From contig ONDH01000002.1 in the NCBI GenBank assembly GCA_900316505.1, forward strand, positions 1 to 64,000: a stretch of 64,000 bases of DNA, read 5' to 3'. This DNA is from an uncultured Prevotellaceae bacterium. Lineage in GTDB: Bacteria; Bacteroidota; Bacteroidia; Bacteroidales; Bacteroidaceae. The notes beneath the pieces were generated by a model that ran no database searches, was not told the origin of the DNA, and was given only the letters and a program-made list of their open reading frames with translations. Of this stretch, positions 39,692 through 48,856 are shown piece by piece (within the stretch, counting starts at the first letter, position 1; each line of letters starts with the position of its first letter). The position numbers were made by a program, and so were the translations under genes.

Positions 39692-41115
39692 ATTGTTATC
39701 TTTCTGTGTGAGACAGCCCACAAACCCATGAAAGTGAGAAGTCCATTGAACATCAGCATTTCATACCCGAACTTATACCCCGTGAACTGCAACACAGCTG
39801 CATCGATAACATAGCAGATAAGAGGTGATGCTATCGCTATGTAGGGTACGTATTTCTCGCGTGGCTGACACTTTGTGAACATGCCAAATGCAAAGAGTCC
39901 CAACAGGGGTCCATAGGTGTAGGACACAAGGGTGTAAATCAAATCCATCACACTGCCTGAGCCAATGGCATTGAATGCCAACGTGACCAGGAAGAATGCC
40001 AAAAACATGCCGAAATGAACACGTTTCCGCATCTTCTCATCTTGTTCCTTGCCTAAGATGTCAACACAAAAACTGGTGGTCATGGCAGTCATGGCTGAGT
40101 CGGCAGAAGAGAAAGCACTGGCAATGACTCCAATGGTGAAGAAGATAAGGCACGCCGTACCCATCGTACCATTGAGAACAATGCCGGACAACAAATCATC
40201 CCCTTTCTCAGGAAGCGGTAACCCTTGTTGCTGATAGAGCAGCAAAAGGAGGATGCCCAATGCAAGAAAAAGGAAATTGACTGGAACAAAGAGCACACCA
40301 TAAGAACACATATCTTTTTGTGCAGAACACAAGTTCTTGCAGGTGAGGTTTTTCTGCATCATGTCCTGATCAAGACCCGTCATGACGATGACAATGAAGA
40401 TGCCTGAGAGAAATTGCTTCCAGAAGTTCTGCTTAGAGGCAAAGTCAGAAAACTCAAATATCTTGGCATGCGAATCATTCCACACCGTTGCCATTGCCTC
40501 AGAGAAATTCATATGGAGCATGTCGGTCACCTTCACTAGTATCAAGATCATCGCCAGCAAGAGGCAGAGCGTCTGGAGGAAGTCTGTCCACACCAACGCA
40601 CGGATGCCACTTCTGCGTGTGTAAAGCCATATCAGCAGCAATGCCACCAGCACCACCACAATGTAAGGCACCTCAAAACTATCTCCCAGACACATCTGAA
40701 GGATGCGGCACACCACATAGAACTTGGCAGCTGCCCCCAACAATTTGCTGAGGATGAAAAAGGAAGCGCCTGTTTTGTAACTGACCGAACCAAAACGATG
40801 CGCCAGATAAGTGTAGATGGAGGTGAGCCTCAACTTGTAATACAAAGGCAACAAGACAAACGCCACAATTAGATAGCCTACGATGAAGCCGAGACACATC
40901 TGAAGGTAGGTCATGTCAATGCTCGTCACCCACCCTGGCACACCAATGAAGGTGAGTCCAGAAATGCTGGCACCAATCATGCCAAATGCAACCAATGGCC
41001 AAGGAGACTGACGATTGCCAGTAAAAAAAGCGGCATTGCCACCTCTCTTGTCCACCAGATGGGAGAGAAGCAGCAATACCGCAAAATACACTATCACTGT
41101 GATGAGAACCAACAT
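39688..41115 (-). CDS. Sodium:solute symporter (SSS family)
   Basis: A 475-aa membrane protein with about 13 helices. FGMIGASISGLTFIGVPGWV in the second helix and the ILSKLLGAAAKFYV region are typical of the SSS/PutP fold. It imports an organic solute with Na+. The substrate is unknown; relatives include sialic acid, proline and glucose symporters. The start is only 3 bases after the stop of the sensor kinase gene, and its stop overlaps the start of the methyltransferase gene (ATGA), so all three are probably one transcript. Confidence 0.9.
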   Translation of the reverse strand: MLVLITVIVYFAVLLLLSHLVDKRGGNAAFFTGNRQSPWPLVAFGMIGASISGLTFIGVPGWVTSIDMTYLQMCLGFIVGYLIVAFVLLPLYYKLRLTSIYTYLAHRFGSVSYKTGASFFILSKLLGAAAKFYVVCRILQMCLGDSFEVPYIVVVLVALLLIWLYTRRSGIRALVWTDFLQTLCLLLAMILILVKVTDMLHMNFSEAMATVWNDSHAKIFEFSDFASKQNFWKQFLSGIFIVIVMTGLDQDMMQKNLTCKNLCSAQKDMCSYGVLFVPVNFLFLALGILLLLLYQQQGLPLPEKGDDLLSGIVLNGTMGTACLIFFTIGVIASAFSSADSAMTAMTTSFCVDILGKEQDEKMRKRVHFGMFLAFFLVTLAFNAIGSGSVMDLIYTLVSYTYGPLLGLFAFGMFTKCQPREKYVPYIAIASPLICYVIDAAVLQFTGYKFGYEMLMFNGLLTFMGLWAVSHRKITI

Positions 41116-41118
41116 CCC

Positions 41119-44100
41119 TTATTCTTCCGTCGGTTTCTTCAGATAAGCTTCACCGTAAAGCGAGAATTTGGAACCATATCCAGCCTTACTCTCAACTTCC
41201 AATTTCAGATCCATGCCGTCTGCCATTTTCTTTGCCACATGCAATCCAAGACCCAGACCTGGAATGAAACCGTCATCTTTCCAGAACAAGCCAAATGCCA
41301 ATTGCTGTTTTTCTTTCGGTATGCCACAACCTGTATCGCACACAAAGAATTCAAACTCATCAGTATTGAAGTGATATTCCGTACCAATGGCAATTGAGCC
41401 ACTCTTCGTGAACTTCACTGCATTGCTCATCAACTGACTCAAAATATATTTGACACGTGTACGGTCATTGTTGATGATGATGCCTGGCAAAACAGGAATA
41501 TCATAAAACACCACCCCTTCTGGCACCAAGTCATGCCATTCGTGTACCAACTCACGCACCAATTCTCCAGCATCAAATTCATTCTTCACATATTGAATAC
41601 GTCCACTCTCAATGCGCGAGAACATCAGGATGTCCTCAATCATGGCAGAGAGGCTCGTATTGTTCGCCTTGATAATCTTAGCATACTCGGCCATTTCCTC
41701 TTCCGTGAACGAATCGGCAGGCATGCTGACCAATACATCACTGAATCCCACCACAGCATTCAGAGGTGTACGTATTTCATGACTGATGGTTGTCAGGAAG
41801 TCTTCCTTTTGCTTCGCTTCTTCAGCCAAGAGCATCGCCTTACGCAAATTCTCTTCATACCGCTTGGTTTCATCGATGTTAATCAAGATACCATCCACAT
41901 TCTTCTTACCCGTCTTCGTATCGAACTGCACGACAAAACGCAACTGCCACCAGCGGTAACTATCTTTCTGGTCAACATCAGCATAAATCTCATAGCTATG
42001 CATGCCTGCAATGTCAATTGCCTGCATGATGAGCGGAATCTCGCTGGAGTTGTCAGGATGCACATGAGAGATGATTTCCCTCAAATTTGCTTCTGTACGC
42101 ACCGTGTGGCTATCAGCACCATGTAATGCCATCTGACGCATCTCAGCCCGTCTCGTCACACCGTCAAGCAGTATCTGGGCCGTCCTGCTCTTCCATGATT
42201 GAAGAACCAAGATGATGGATGCAATAGCAACGATGAAGATGGTGACGATGATAATCCATGTGGCATAGGTGTAGATAGGAGATATCTTCTCCATCGGCGC
42301 ACCGACGATGATGAAACGGCTCTCATAGTCCTTGTATTCCATGCCCAGTTTCTCCATCGCATCATAGTCCATGTAGTATTGCTTCTGATGCGTCATACCC
42401 ACGAAGGAAGCCATGTCGGCACCTCTCAAAATCTCGGAAGCAACCCTTGCCATGTCGGCTCCCACCGTCTCGTAGTTGGCAAAATATCCACAAAGGTACC
42501 TGCCCTTGCCATCAGCAAATCCAGCCTTCACCGCCGTATATTGCGGACGTCCTGTCTTATCAACAATGGCAGAGCTATAGAGGTCTCTCTTCACTGCTAC
42601 AGATGGATATTGCCAAGAATGCACATAGATACGTCTCAAGGCTTGGTATCCATCCTCACGATCCTGTTCGTTTGCCACATCATGATTCTGGGCAATTGCC
42701 GAATTGCGTTCCGGTGACTCAGTGGAATAAACCAGCACCACGACACTATCTTTCCATATCGTATGGAATTCTTCATCACCATTAATATGCACATGGAAGT
42801 CAGAATTGTCAACGTATGGAGGACGTGCGATTGCCTGTCTCAACTCATTTCGAATCATCGAGTCCTGTTGGAAGAAATCAAGTTCTATCTCCACACAATT
42901 CTTGCCTGACATCTCAGCAGCCAAATTGATGTTCGCACAGTAGTCGATGGGGTCATTAATAACCACCATGTTGTTGTGTTTTCTGATGTATTCCCATTTA
43001 GGATGGTGCAAACCACCCATAATGATTGGAATAGTGTCATACTCCACCAACTCACCTTCCTCACGCCATGCAATCAAATCACAGGCAGCACGGTCACCTT
43101 CTGTCATCACAACATCTGGTATCCACTTCTGAGCTTTAAGGGAATCCTCCATGCTAATATGAATTCTTCTTGTATTGTTGGAAGGATTCTCCAAATTAAG
43201 ATAAACATGCTTGATTTCTGCATTGATGCCATCGCTACGGAAAGTCTGCAATATCTTGTCATTAAAGTCTCTGTAACCGCCATAAGCCTTATCATAGCTA
43301 TGGTATATCAGCACTTTTGCTGTCTTCTCTTGTCTGTCAGAACCGGAAGAGCATGAGGATGAAGACAGCAGTGCTACACCCATCGTAACAATCAACAACA
43401 AGCACTGGACTATCTTTGACAAGCGGAAGAAGAACTTACTACCCTTTCCTAACTCACTTTCCACACCAATCGTACCGCCTTGCTTCTCCATGATCGTCTT
43501 ACTGATGTTCAAACCAAGACCTGTACCCTTATCCGTCTCATTGACCTTAATGTAGCGTTCAAACAGCTGTGCCTGTTTCTCTGGTGCGACACCGATACCG
43601 GTATCCCGCACATACACTTCCACCTTATCCGGATCGTCTTCCATATACTTCCATCCCAGAGTGACACTTCCTTCTGCTGTAAACTTGAAGGCGTTGCTCA
43701 AGAAGTTGTTCACCACCTGCTTCGTACGTGTGACATCAATATTGACAGTGGCATCAGGCTCTGCAGTCTCCAACTTAAACTCAAGATGTGTCGGAGCAAT
43801 GATGGAGTTAGTCTTGTAACATTCATCCACCAACTTCTGAATCGACACTGGCTTTTGGATAATTTCCAAATCACCAGTCTCAATTTGCGCCTTCTCCATC
43901 ACACTATCAATCATATTCAGAATCATGTCTGTGTTCTGGTGAATCACCTCGCCATACATTTCACGTTCACCCTCTTCAAAAGTCATGCCCGGAGTGGTCA
44001 ACATAGTGGAGAAACCTGTGACAGCGCCCAGAGGCGTGCGGAGGTCGTGACTGATGTTGGCAAGGAAATTCTCTTTCAGAGCCACCTGACTCGCCAGAAT

Positions 44101-45738
44101 CTGTGCCTGCTCCAACTTTTCCTCCGTTTCCTTCTTCGTATCAATATTCAGCAGCAGACCATACAACTCACCCGTCTTCGCGCTCTCATCCGTCGCTGTG
44201 TACATTGCTTCAGCCCAATACCATGTTTTTCCCTGGTCGGGTGAAAGACGCAGACGCACGGTCTTTCTTCCCCGTTGATTTCGGAAGTTCATCAAGAATT
44301 CAAACGACACCTTGCTGTCCTTATGCACAATGGACTCCATTTGCTCAAGGGTCAAGCGGTTCGGCACATTGAAATAATCAGAGAACTGCTGGCTCAGTGT
44401 GAAAGCATTGTCCTTGAAAAGCCAGTAGGTGTCTTTCGAATCAGAGAACATCAAGTCATGCACCTTCTCCTCATATTGCAATTCATCCACCAAGTTCATC
44501 TGTCCCTTCCATTTCCATCGCAACATGGTATACACAATTCCATAAATAATGAGACCAATCAACAAGATGAGGACACCCACTTCAATGGCGAACTGCAGAG
44601 GCTTCTCCAAATAGAATGGGGCATTGACTATTTGGAATTCATTGCTGTAGTTGTTGTACGACATTTTCGGGAACATCATCTGCATGGCGTTCCAATCGAG
44701 ATAGTAGCCGCTCGAATGCATGCTGATAGGCAAAGATTTCGGTTGTTCACCCTTTAATATGCGAACAGCATAGGCGACCTGATCTTCGACCTGCGTTTCC
44801 GTACTGGTGAAATAACCACCCAGGAAACGAATGTTTTTGGGGTTATTGAACTGCTCACGCACGCATGTGAATTGGGGGAATTCTGTATGGTCAATGATTG
44901 CATTATTGACTATACCATCGCTCCTCACCTGCAATTGCCACATGCTTTTTGCCTTCTGGTAGAAAAGACCCGTTATCGCCTTACCAACCGAATCGGGTTG
45001 TCCTTCAACACAATTTTTATAGGGGAAGCCACAAGACACAAAATTCACCACTGCAAGACCTGGATAGTTTCTCTTCAGATAAGCCTCATCAAAATTCATC
45101 ACCTTGAAGTCGGAATTGTTCACGTATCTCGTGGAATCACGGAGTTCTTCATACAATTGTCGACGCAATCTATTGTCGCTTGCTTTGAAGTCCAACTCTA
45201 TCGTCACACATTGCGTCTTGGCAATTTTCATCATCAGCTCAATATTACGTCCTAAATCTATTCTTGCCTCATAGCCCGTCATCTTGGGGAAACGGTGCAG
45301 CGAGTCACGCAACAACGAATTCACACCGGCAAAAACGATAGGCGTGTTCAAAAAAACCGAATCGATTTCCTCACGTCCGAACAGCCATTCCACAATCGGA
45401 TCATCATTCAGCAGAATAACTTCCGGTTTCCAATCCTTGATCTGCTTTGAATATTTTGGCCAATCAAATTTCGTAAAGACATCATTAGGACGATGAATCA
45501 TGTTGGCATAGATATGGTGTATTTCCACAGCCATATCATGATCTCTAAAGGCTTTTTCCATACTTTTGGAAAAGAGTTCCTTCTCTTCCCCAATACTATC
45601 CCATGAGTGGATGACCACCACGCTATGACTTGGCCCTGACGGCTTTGAAATATTGCTCACCTTACTGCACGAACCGAACAGTGTGATGAGGACAACAAAC
45701 AGTAAAGGTAATATTTTAGACATATTATTATTTTTCAT
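41119..45738 (-). CDS. Fused double sensor histidine kinase
   Basis: One frame encodes two complete sensor kinases. Half 1 (1 to about 775): lipoprotein-type signal (LLFVVLITLFGSC), a periplasmic domain resembling ABC-type sugar/peptide sensors, a membrane helix, PAS, HisKA with H564 (NISHDLRTP) and HATPase (DTGIGV, GTGLGL). Half 2 (776 to 1539): it begins with what looks like a former signal peptide (IVQCLLLIVTMGVALLSSSSC), then a similar periplasmic domain, helix, PAS, HisKA with H1320 (ISHEIRTP) and HATPase (DTGCGI, LGLGLH). There is no response regulator domain. The start at 45738 (or 45723) follows the promoter at 45759-45766; the upstream start at 45852 lies before it. Family length is about 750 aa, so this is a tandem gene fusion. 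Confidence 0.88.
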   Translation of the reverse strand: MKNNNMSKILPLLFVVLITLFGSCSKVSNISKPSGPSHSVVVIHSWDSIGEEKELFSKSMEKAFRDHDMAVEIHHIYANMIHRPNDVFTKFDWPKYSKQIKDWKPEVILLNDDPIVEWLFGREEIDSVFLNTPIVFAGVNSLLRDSLHRFPKMTGYEARIDLGRNIELMMKIAKTQCVTIELDFKASDNRLRRQLYEELRDSTRYVNNSDFKVMNFDEAYLKRNYPGLAVVNFVSCGFPYKNCVEGQPDSVGKAITGLFYQKAKSMWQLQVRSDGIVNNAIIDHTEFPQFTCVREQFNNPKNIRFLGGYFTSTETQVEDQVAYAVRILKGEQPKSLPISMHSSGYYLDWNAMQMMFPKMSYNNYSNEFQIVNAPFYLEKPLQFAIEVGVLILLIGLIIYGIVYTMLRWKWKGQMNLVDELQYEEKVHDLMFSDSKDTYWLFKDNAFTLSQQFSDYFNVPNRLTLEQMESIVHKDSKVSFEFLMNFRNQRGRKTVRLRLSPDQGKTWYWAEAMYTATDESAKTGELYGLLLNIDTKKETEEKLEQAQILASQVALKENFLANISHDLRTPLGAVTGFSTMLTTPGMTFEEGEREMYGEVIHQNTDMILNMIDSVMEKAQIETGDLEIIQKPVSIQKLVDECYKTNSIIAPTHLEFKLETAEPDATVNIDVTRTKQVVNNFLSNAFKFTAEGSVTLGWKYMEDDPDKVEVYVRDTGIGVAPEKQAQLFERYIKVNETDKGTGLGLNISKTIMEKQGGTIGVESELGKGSKFFFRLSKIVQCLLLIVTMGVALLSSSSCSSGSDRQEKTAKVLIYHSYDKAYGGYRDFNDKILQTFRSDGINAEIKHVYLNLENPSNNTRRIHISMEDSLKAQKWIPDVVMTEGDRAACDLIAWREEGELVEYDTIPIIMGGLHHPKWEYIRKHNNMVVINDPIDYCANINLAAEMSGKNCVEIELDFFQQDSMIRNELRQAIARPPYVDNSDFHVHINGDEEFHTIWKDSVVVLVYSTESPERNSAIAQNHDVANEQDREDGYQALRRIYVHSWQYPSVAVKRDLYSSAIVDKTGRPQYTAVKAGFADGKGRYLCGYFANYETVGADMARVASEILRGADMASFVGMTHQKQYYMDYDAMEKLGMEYKDYESRFIIVGAPMEKISPIYTYATWIIIVTIFIVAIASIILVLQSWKSRTAQILLDGVTRRAEMRQMALHGADSHTVRTEANLREIISHVHPDNSSEIPLIMQAIDIAGMHSYEIYADVDQKDSYRWWQLRFVVQFDTKTGKKNVDGILINIDETKRYEENLRKAMLLAEEAKQKEDFLTTISHEIRTPLNAVVGFSDVLVSMPADSFTEEEMAEYAKIIKANNTSLSAMIEDILMFSRIESGRIQYVKNEFDAGELVRELVHEWHDLVPEGVVFYDIPVLPGIIINNDRTRVKYILSQLMSNAVKFTKSGSIAIGTEYHFNTDEFEFFVCDTGCGIPKEKQQLAFGLFWKDDGFIPGLGLGLHVAKKMADGMDLKLEVESKAGYGSKFSLYGEAYLKKPTEE

Positions 45739-45758
45739 CTTCTTTAAGATTATGCTTG

Positions 45759-45766
45759 CAAAGATA
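45759..45766 (-). promoter_or_regulatory. -7 box of the double kinase operon
   Basis: TATCTTTG on the - strand, 20 bases before the ATG at 45738. Confidence 0.65.
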
Positions 45767-45896
45767 CAAAAAAAACTATCGCCACAAATAAAAAACAAAA
45801 AAAAAGCATAAAAAGATAATTTTTTTTGAAAGAAACCCCAATTTTTCCGCAAAGAGTGGCTTAAAATGTCAAATCAGCGCAACAAAAAGAACGTTA

Positions 45897-47195
45897 TCAC
45901 CTTCCCCAGATTTTCTTACGCATGAAAGTCTGACAAATTCCTCTCGTTGCAAGATACACCACAAAGGCAATCCACAGTCCATGATTACCCAACCAAGGTA
46001 CCAATGTGAAATAAAGCAAGAAGAAAACCACCATTCCTGATGCCATCGAGATGAGCATCCCCTTTGTAGCCGTCGCCCCAATATAGATGCCGTCCCAGAT
46101 AAAAGCAGCCATACCACACAAAGGGAACAAAAGTGTCCAAGGCTGATACACATGGGCTGTATCCAGTACTGCCGCATCATTGGTCAAGAGAGACAGGAAT
46201 GCTCTGCCAAAGAACAAATACGCCAAAGTGAAAAGTGCAGCCACACCCCACCCCCAACGGAAAAGCCGACGCACCGTTTCGTCATAGATGCCGCGCATGT
46301 TACCACCGATAGCCTTTCCAACCATCGCCTCACCTGCAAAGGCAAAACCATCCATAATGTAACTGTAGAGCGTGAACAACTGCATCAGCATCGTATTCAC
46401 CGCCAGTTCCTTATCACCCTGCTTGGCTCCTGCCGCGATGAAGAAGAAATGCACGAGGATGAGGCAACAAGTTCGGAAGAAAATGTCTTTATTGAGCAGA
46501 AAAAACTTCAGCAGCGCCTCTCTGGTCAAGATGAACTGGCGGCACAGATACTTCCTAAGACGAGAATAATACTTGAAAAGTAACACGACTGCCACCAACA
46601 ACCCGATGTATTGTGCTATCACCGTGCCCATTGCCACTCCTTCAATCTTCATGCCAAGCCCATACACCAGCACGAAGCTAATCACGATGTTTGCCACATT
46701 CTGAATGATGGCAACCGCCATCGGAATTTTCGAGTTCTGCATACCCACGTACCATCCCGTCAGAGCAAATAGTGCCAAGGCAGCCGGTGCACCCCATATA
46801 CATATATTAAAATAAACACGCGTATAAGCAGCCACTTCTTCCGACGGCATGATAATGGACAGAGACAAGTCCCTCACTGGCACTTGCAGACACAGCATCA
46901 CGCCCGATATCATCACCGACACCAGCACAGCCCTCAACAACACACTCACCACTTCGGGAAAGTTCCTTGCACCAAACGCCTGTGCTGTCATACCGCTCGT
47001 ACCCATACGCAGGAATGCAAACATCCAGTAGATGATGTTGAACAGCATTCCACCCACCGCGATGGCACCGATGTATGCAGCAGAACCCAGATGTCCCGTG
47101 ATAGCCACATCCACCAGCCCCAACAACGGCACTGTGATGTTCGACACAATGCTCGGCAGGGCGATGGTTAATATCTGCTTGTCTCGCCAGTTCAT
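45897..47195 (-). CDS. MATE-family multidrug/solute exporter
   Basis: A 432-aa protein with about 12 membrane helices. ALPSIVSNITVPLLGLVDVA and GTSGMTAQAFGA are typical of the DinF-like branch of MATE transporters, which export drugs or metabolites in exchange for Na+ or H+. It overlaps the stop of the upstream FAD oxidoreductase gene by 4 bases, so the two are co-expressed. The substrate is unknown. Confidence 0.92.
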   Translation of the reverse strand: MNWRDKQILTIALPSIVSNITVPLLGLVDVAITGHLGSAAYIGAIAVGGMLFNIIYWMFAFLRMGTSGMTAQAFGARNFPEVVSVLLRAVLVSVMISGVMLCLQVPVRDLSLSIIMPSEEVAAYTRVYFNICIWGAPAALALFALTGWYVGMQNSKIPMAVAIIQNVANIVISFVLVYGLGMKIEGVAMGTVIAQYIGLLVAVVLLFKYYSRLRKYLCRQFILTREALLKFFLLNKDIFFRTCCLILVHFFFIAAGAKQGDKELAVNTMLMQLFTLYSYIMDGFAFAGEAMVGKAIGGNMRGIYDETVRRLFRWGWGVAALFTLAYLFFGRAFLSLLTNDAAVLDTAHVYQPWTLLFPLCGMAAFIWDGIYIGATATKGMLISMASGMVVFFLLYFTLVPWLGNHGLWIAFVVYLATRGICQTFMRKKIWGR

Positions 47196-48787
47196 CCTTT
47201 CATATATTCCGCCAGCATCTCAGCGCACCGTTCTCCGTCCACACCCGCACTCACAATGCCTCCTGCATATCCAGCACCTTCTCCACAAGGGAACAATCCC
47301 TTCAAGCGGATGTGCTGTAAAGTTTCCCTGTCACGCAAGATGCGCACAGGGGCTGACGTGCGCGTCTCCACACCTATCATCACTGCCTCGTTCGTCAGGA
47401 AGCCGTGACACATCTTGCCAAAATTCCGAAAACCCTGTTGAAGCCGTTTCGATACAAAGTCAGGCATCCAGAAATGAATCGGAGTGCTGATAAGTCCTGG
47501 TGTGTATGAAGATGTCGGTAGGTCATAGCTGCCCTTACCATTCACAAAATGAGCCATCCGTTGTGCAGGTGCCGTCTGTTTGCGATTGCCCTGTATCCAT
47601 GCCGTATATTCAAGACGTTCCTGAAACTCCATCATCGCCAATGCCCCACCTTTCGTATCCATATCGGGAACGGGAGGAAGCTCCATCAACGAGCGGTCTT
47701 TCAGCAAATCTTCCACATGAAGTTCCACCACCATGCCCGAGTTGCTCCATGGGCTGTTGCGCTGCGAATTGCTCATACCGTTCACCACCAATTGTTTGGG
47801 ACCGCTCGCAGCTGGCACCACCGTTCCTCCCGGACACATGCAAAAGGAATAGACACCGCGTCCATCCACCTGAGTCACAAAGGAATACTCTGCTGCAGGA
47901 AGATAATCACCTCTCCCCTCCTTACGGTGATACTGAATCTGATCTATGAGTTCCGAAGGATGTTCCAGACGCACTCCCACCGCAATATCTTTTGCCTCTA
48001 TTTCAATGCCCTGTGCATACAGATAGCGATAGACATCGCGGGCACTATGCCCTGTCGCCAAAATCACAGGTCCCTTGAACACTTGATCGCCACAACGAAC
48101 ACCTTCCACCCTATCCTTCTCCACCAAAATCGCATCCATCTTCGTTTCAAAATGAACTTCACCTCCACAACGGATAATCGTGTTGCGCATCGCCTCGATA
48201 ATGTTTGGCAATTTGTCTGTTCCCAAATGCGGATGGGCGTCTGCCAAAATGCCCGTGTTCGCCCCATGCTGACAAAACACGTTCAGTATCTTCTCCACAT
48301 TGCCTCGCTTCTTGCTGCGCGTGTAGAGTTTTCCATCCGAGAAAGCACCTGCCCCTCCCTCACCAAAAGAGAAGTTCGATTCGGGGTCAACCTGCTGTGT
48401 ACGGGAAATCTGTGCAATGTCCTTCCGGCGCTCATGCACACTTTTTCCCCGTTCCACCACGATGGGGCGCACCCCCAATTCTATCAGTCGCAATGCGGCA
48501 AACAGTCCACCAGGTCCAGCACCTACCACAATTGCCTGCGGCTTATCCTCCACATTGGGATAGTCCACACGCACAAACCCCTCGTCAGCCGGTTCCTCAT
48601 TCACATACACCCGTACTTTCAAATTCACAAAGATGGTGCGCTGACGTGCATCAATGCTCCTTTTCAGCACCCTCACCGCCGTCACCGTCTCCAATGCCAG
48701 CCCCTTTTCTTCGTGCAAGAACTGCCTGATGCCTTCTTCAGTTGCCGCCTGTTGGGGCTGCACCCTTATTTGGTATTCCTCCGTCAT
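47192..48787 (-). CDS. FAD-dependent oxidoreductase (BaiN/HI0933-like)
   Basis: A 531-aa flavoprotein. An N-terminal domain of about 80 residues precedes the FAD loop VVGAGPGG (G89 onward), followed by VVERG at the end of the second strand. GEGGAGAFSDGKL and LATGHSARDVY are characteristic of a family annotated as FAD-dependent dehydrogenase. The reaction is unknown. The start at 48787 is chosen because the promoter at 48808-48815 lies immediately upstream; an ORF reading further upstream would run through it. It is divergent from dnaX and is followed by the MATE gene. Confidence 0.88.
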   Translation of the reverse strand: MTEEYQIRVQPQQAATEEGIRQFLHEEKGLALETVTAVRVLKRSIDARQRTIFVNLKVRVYVNEEPADEGFVRVDYPNVEDKPQAIVVGAGPGGLFAALRLIELGVRPIVVERGKSVHERRKDIAQISRTQQVDPESNFSFGEGGAGAFSDGKLYTRSKKRGNVEKILNVFCQHGANTGILADAHPHLGTDKLPNIIEAMRNTIIRCGGEVHFETKMDAILVEKDRVEGVRCGDQVFKGPVILATGHSARDVYRYLYAQGIEIEAKDIAVGVRLEHPSELIDQIQYHRKEGRGDYLPAAEYSFVTQVDGRGVYSFCMCPGGTVVPAASGPKQLVVNGMSNSQRNSPWSNSGMVVELHVEDLLKDRSLMELPPVPDMDTKGGALAMMEFQERLEYTAWIQGNRKQTAPAQRMAHFVNGKGSYDLPTSSYTPGLISTPIHFWMPDFVSKRLQQGFRNFGKMCHGFLTNEAVMIGVETRTSAPVRILRDRETLQHIRLKGLFPCGEGAGYAGGIVSAGVDGERCAEMLAEYMKG

Positions 48788-48807
48788 AGTTTTTTCTATT
48801 TTATGTA

Positions 48808-48815
48808 CAAAGGTA
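48808..48815 (-). promoter_or_regulatory. -7 box of the oxidoreductase-MATE unit
   Basis: TACCTTTG on the - strand, 21 bases before the ATG. Confidence 0.65.
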
Positions 48816-48828
48816 AGAATTTTTTTAT

Positions 48829-48836
48829 TAACTTTG
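48829..48836 (+). promoter_or_regulatory. -7 box of dnaX
   Basis: TAACTTTG, 20 bases before the dnaX ATG at 48857. Only 13 bases separate it from the opposing -7 box, so the two promoters overlap. Confidence 0.65.
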
Positions 48837-48856
48837 CAAAAATAATTAGTAGCAAC

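Noticed and set aside
47549..48856. N-terminal extension of DnaX by about 436 aa
   Set aside because: It lies antisense to the FAD oxidoreductase gene and upstream of the dnaX promoter; the conserved protein starts at 48857.
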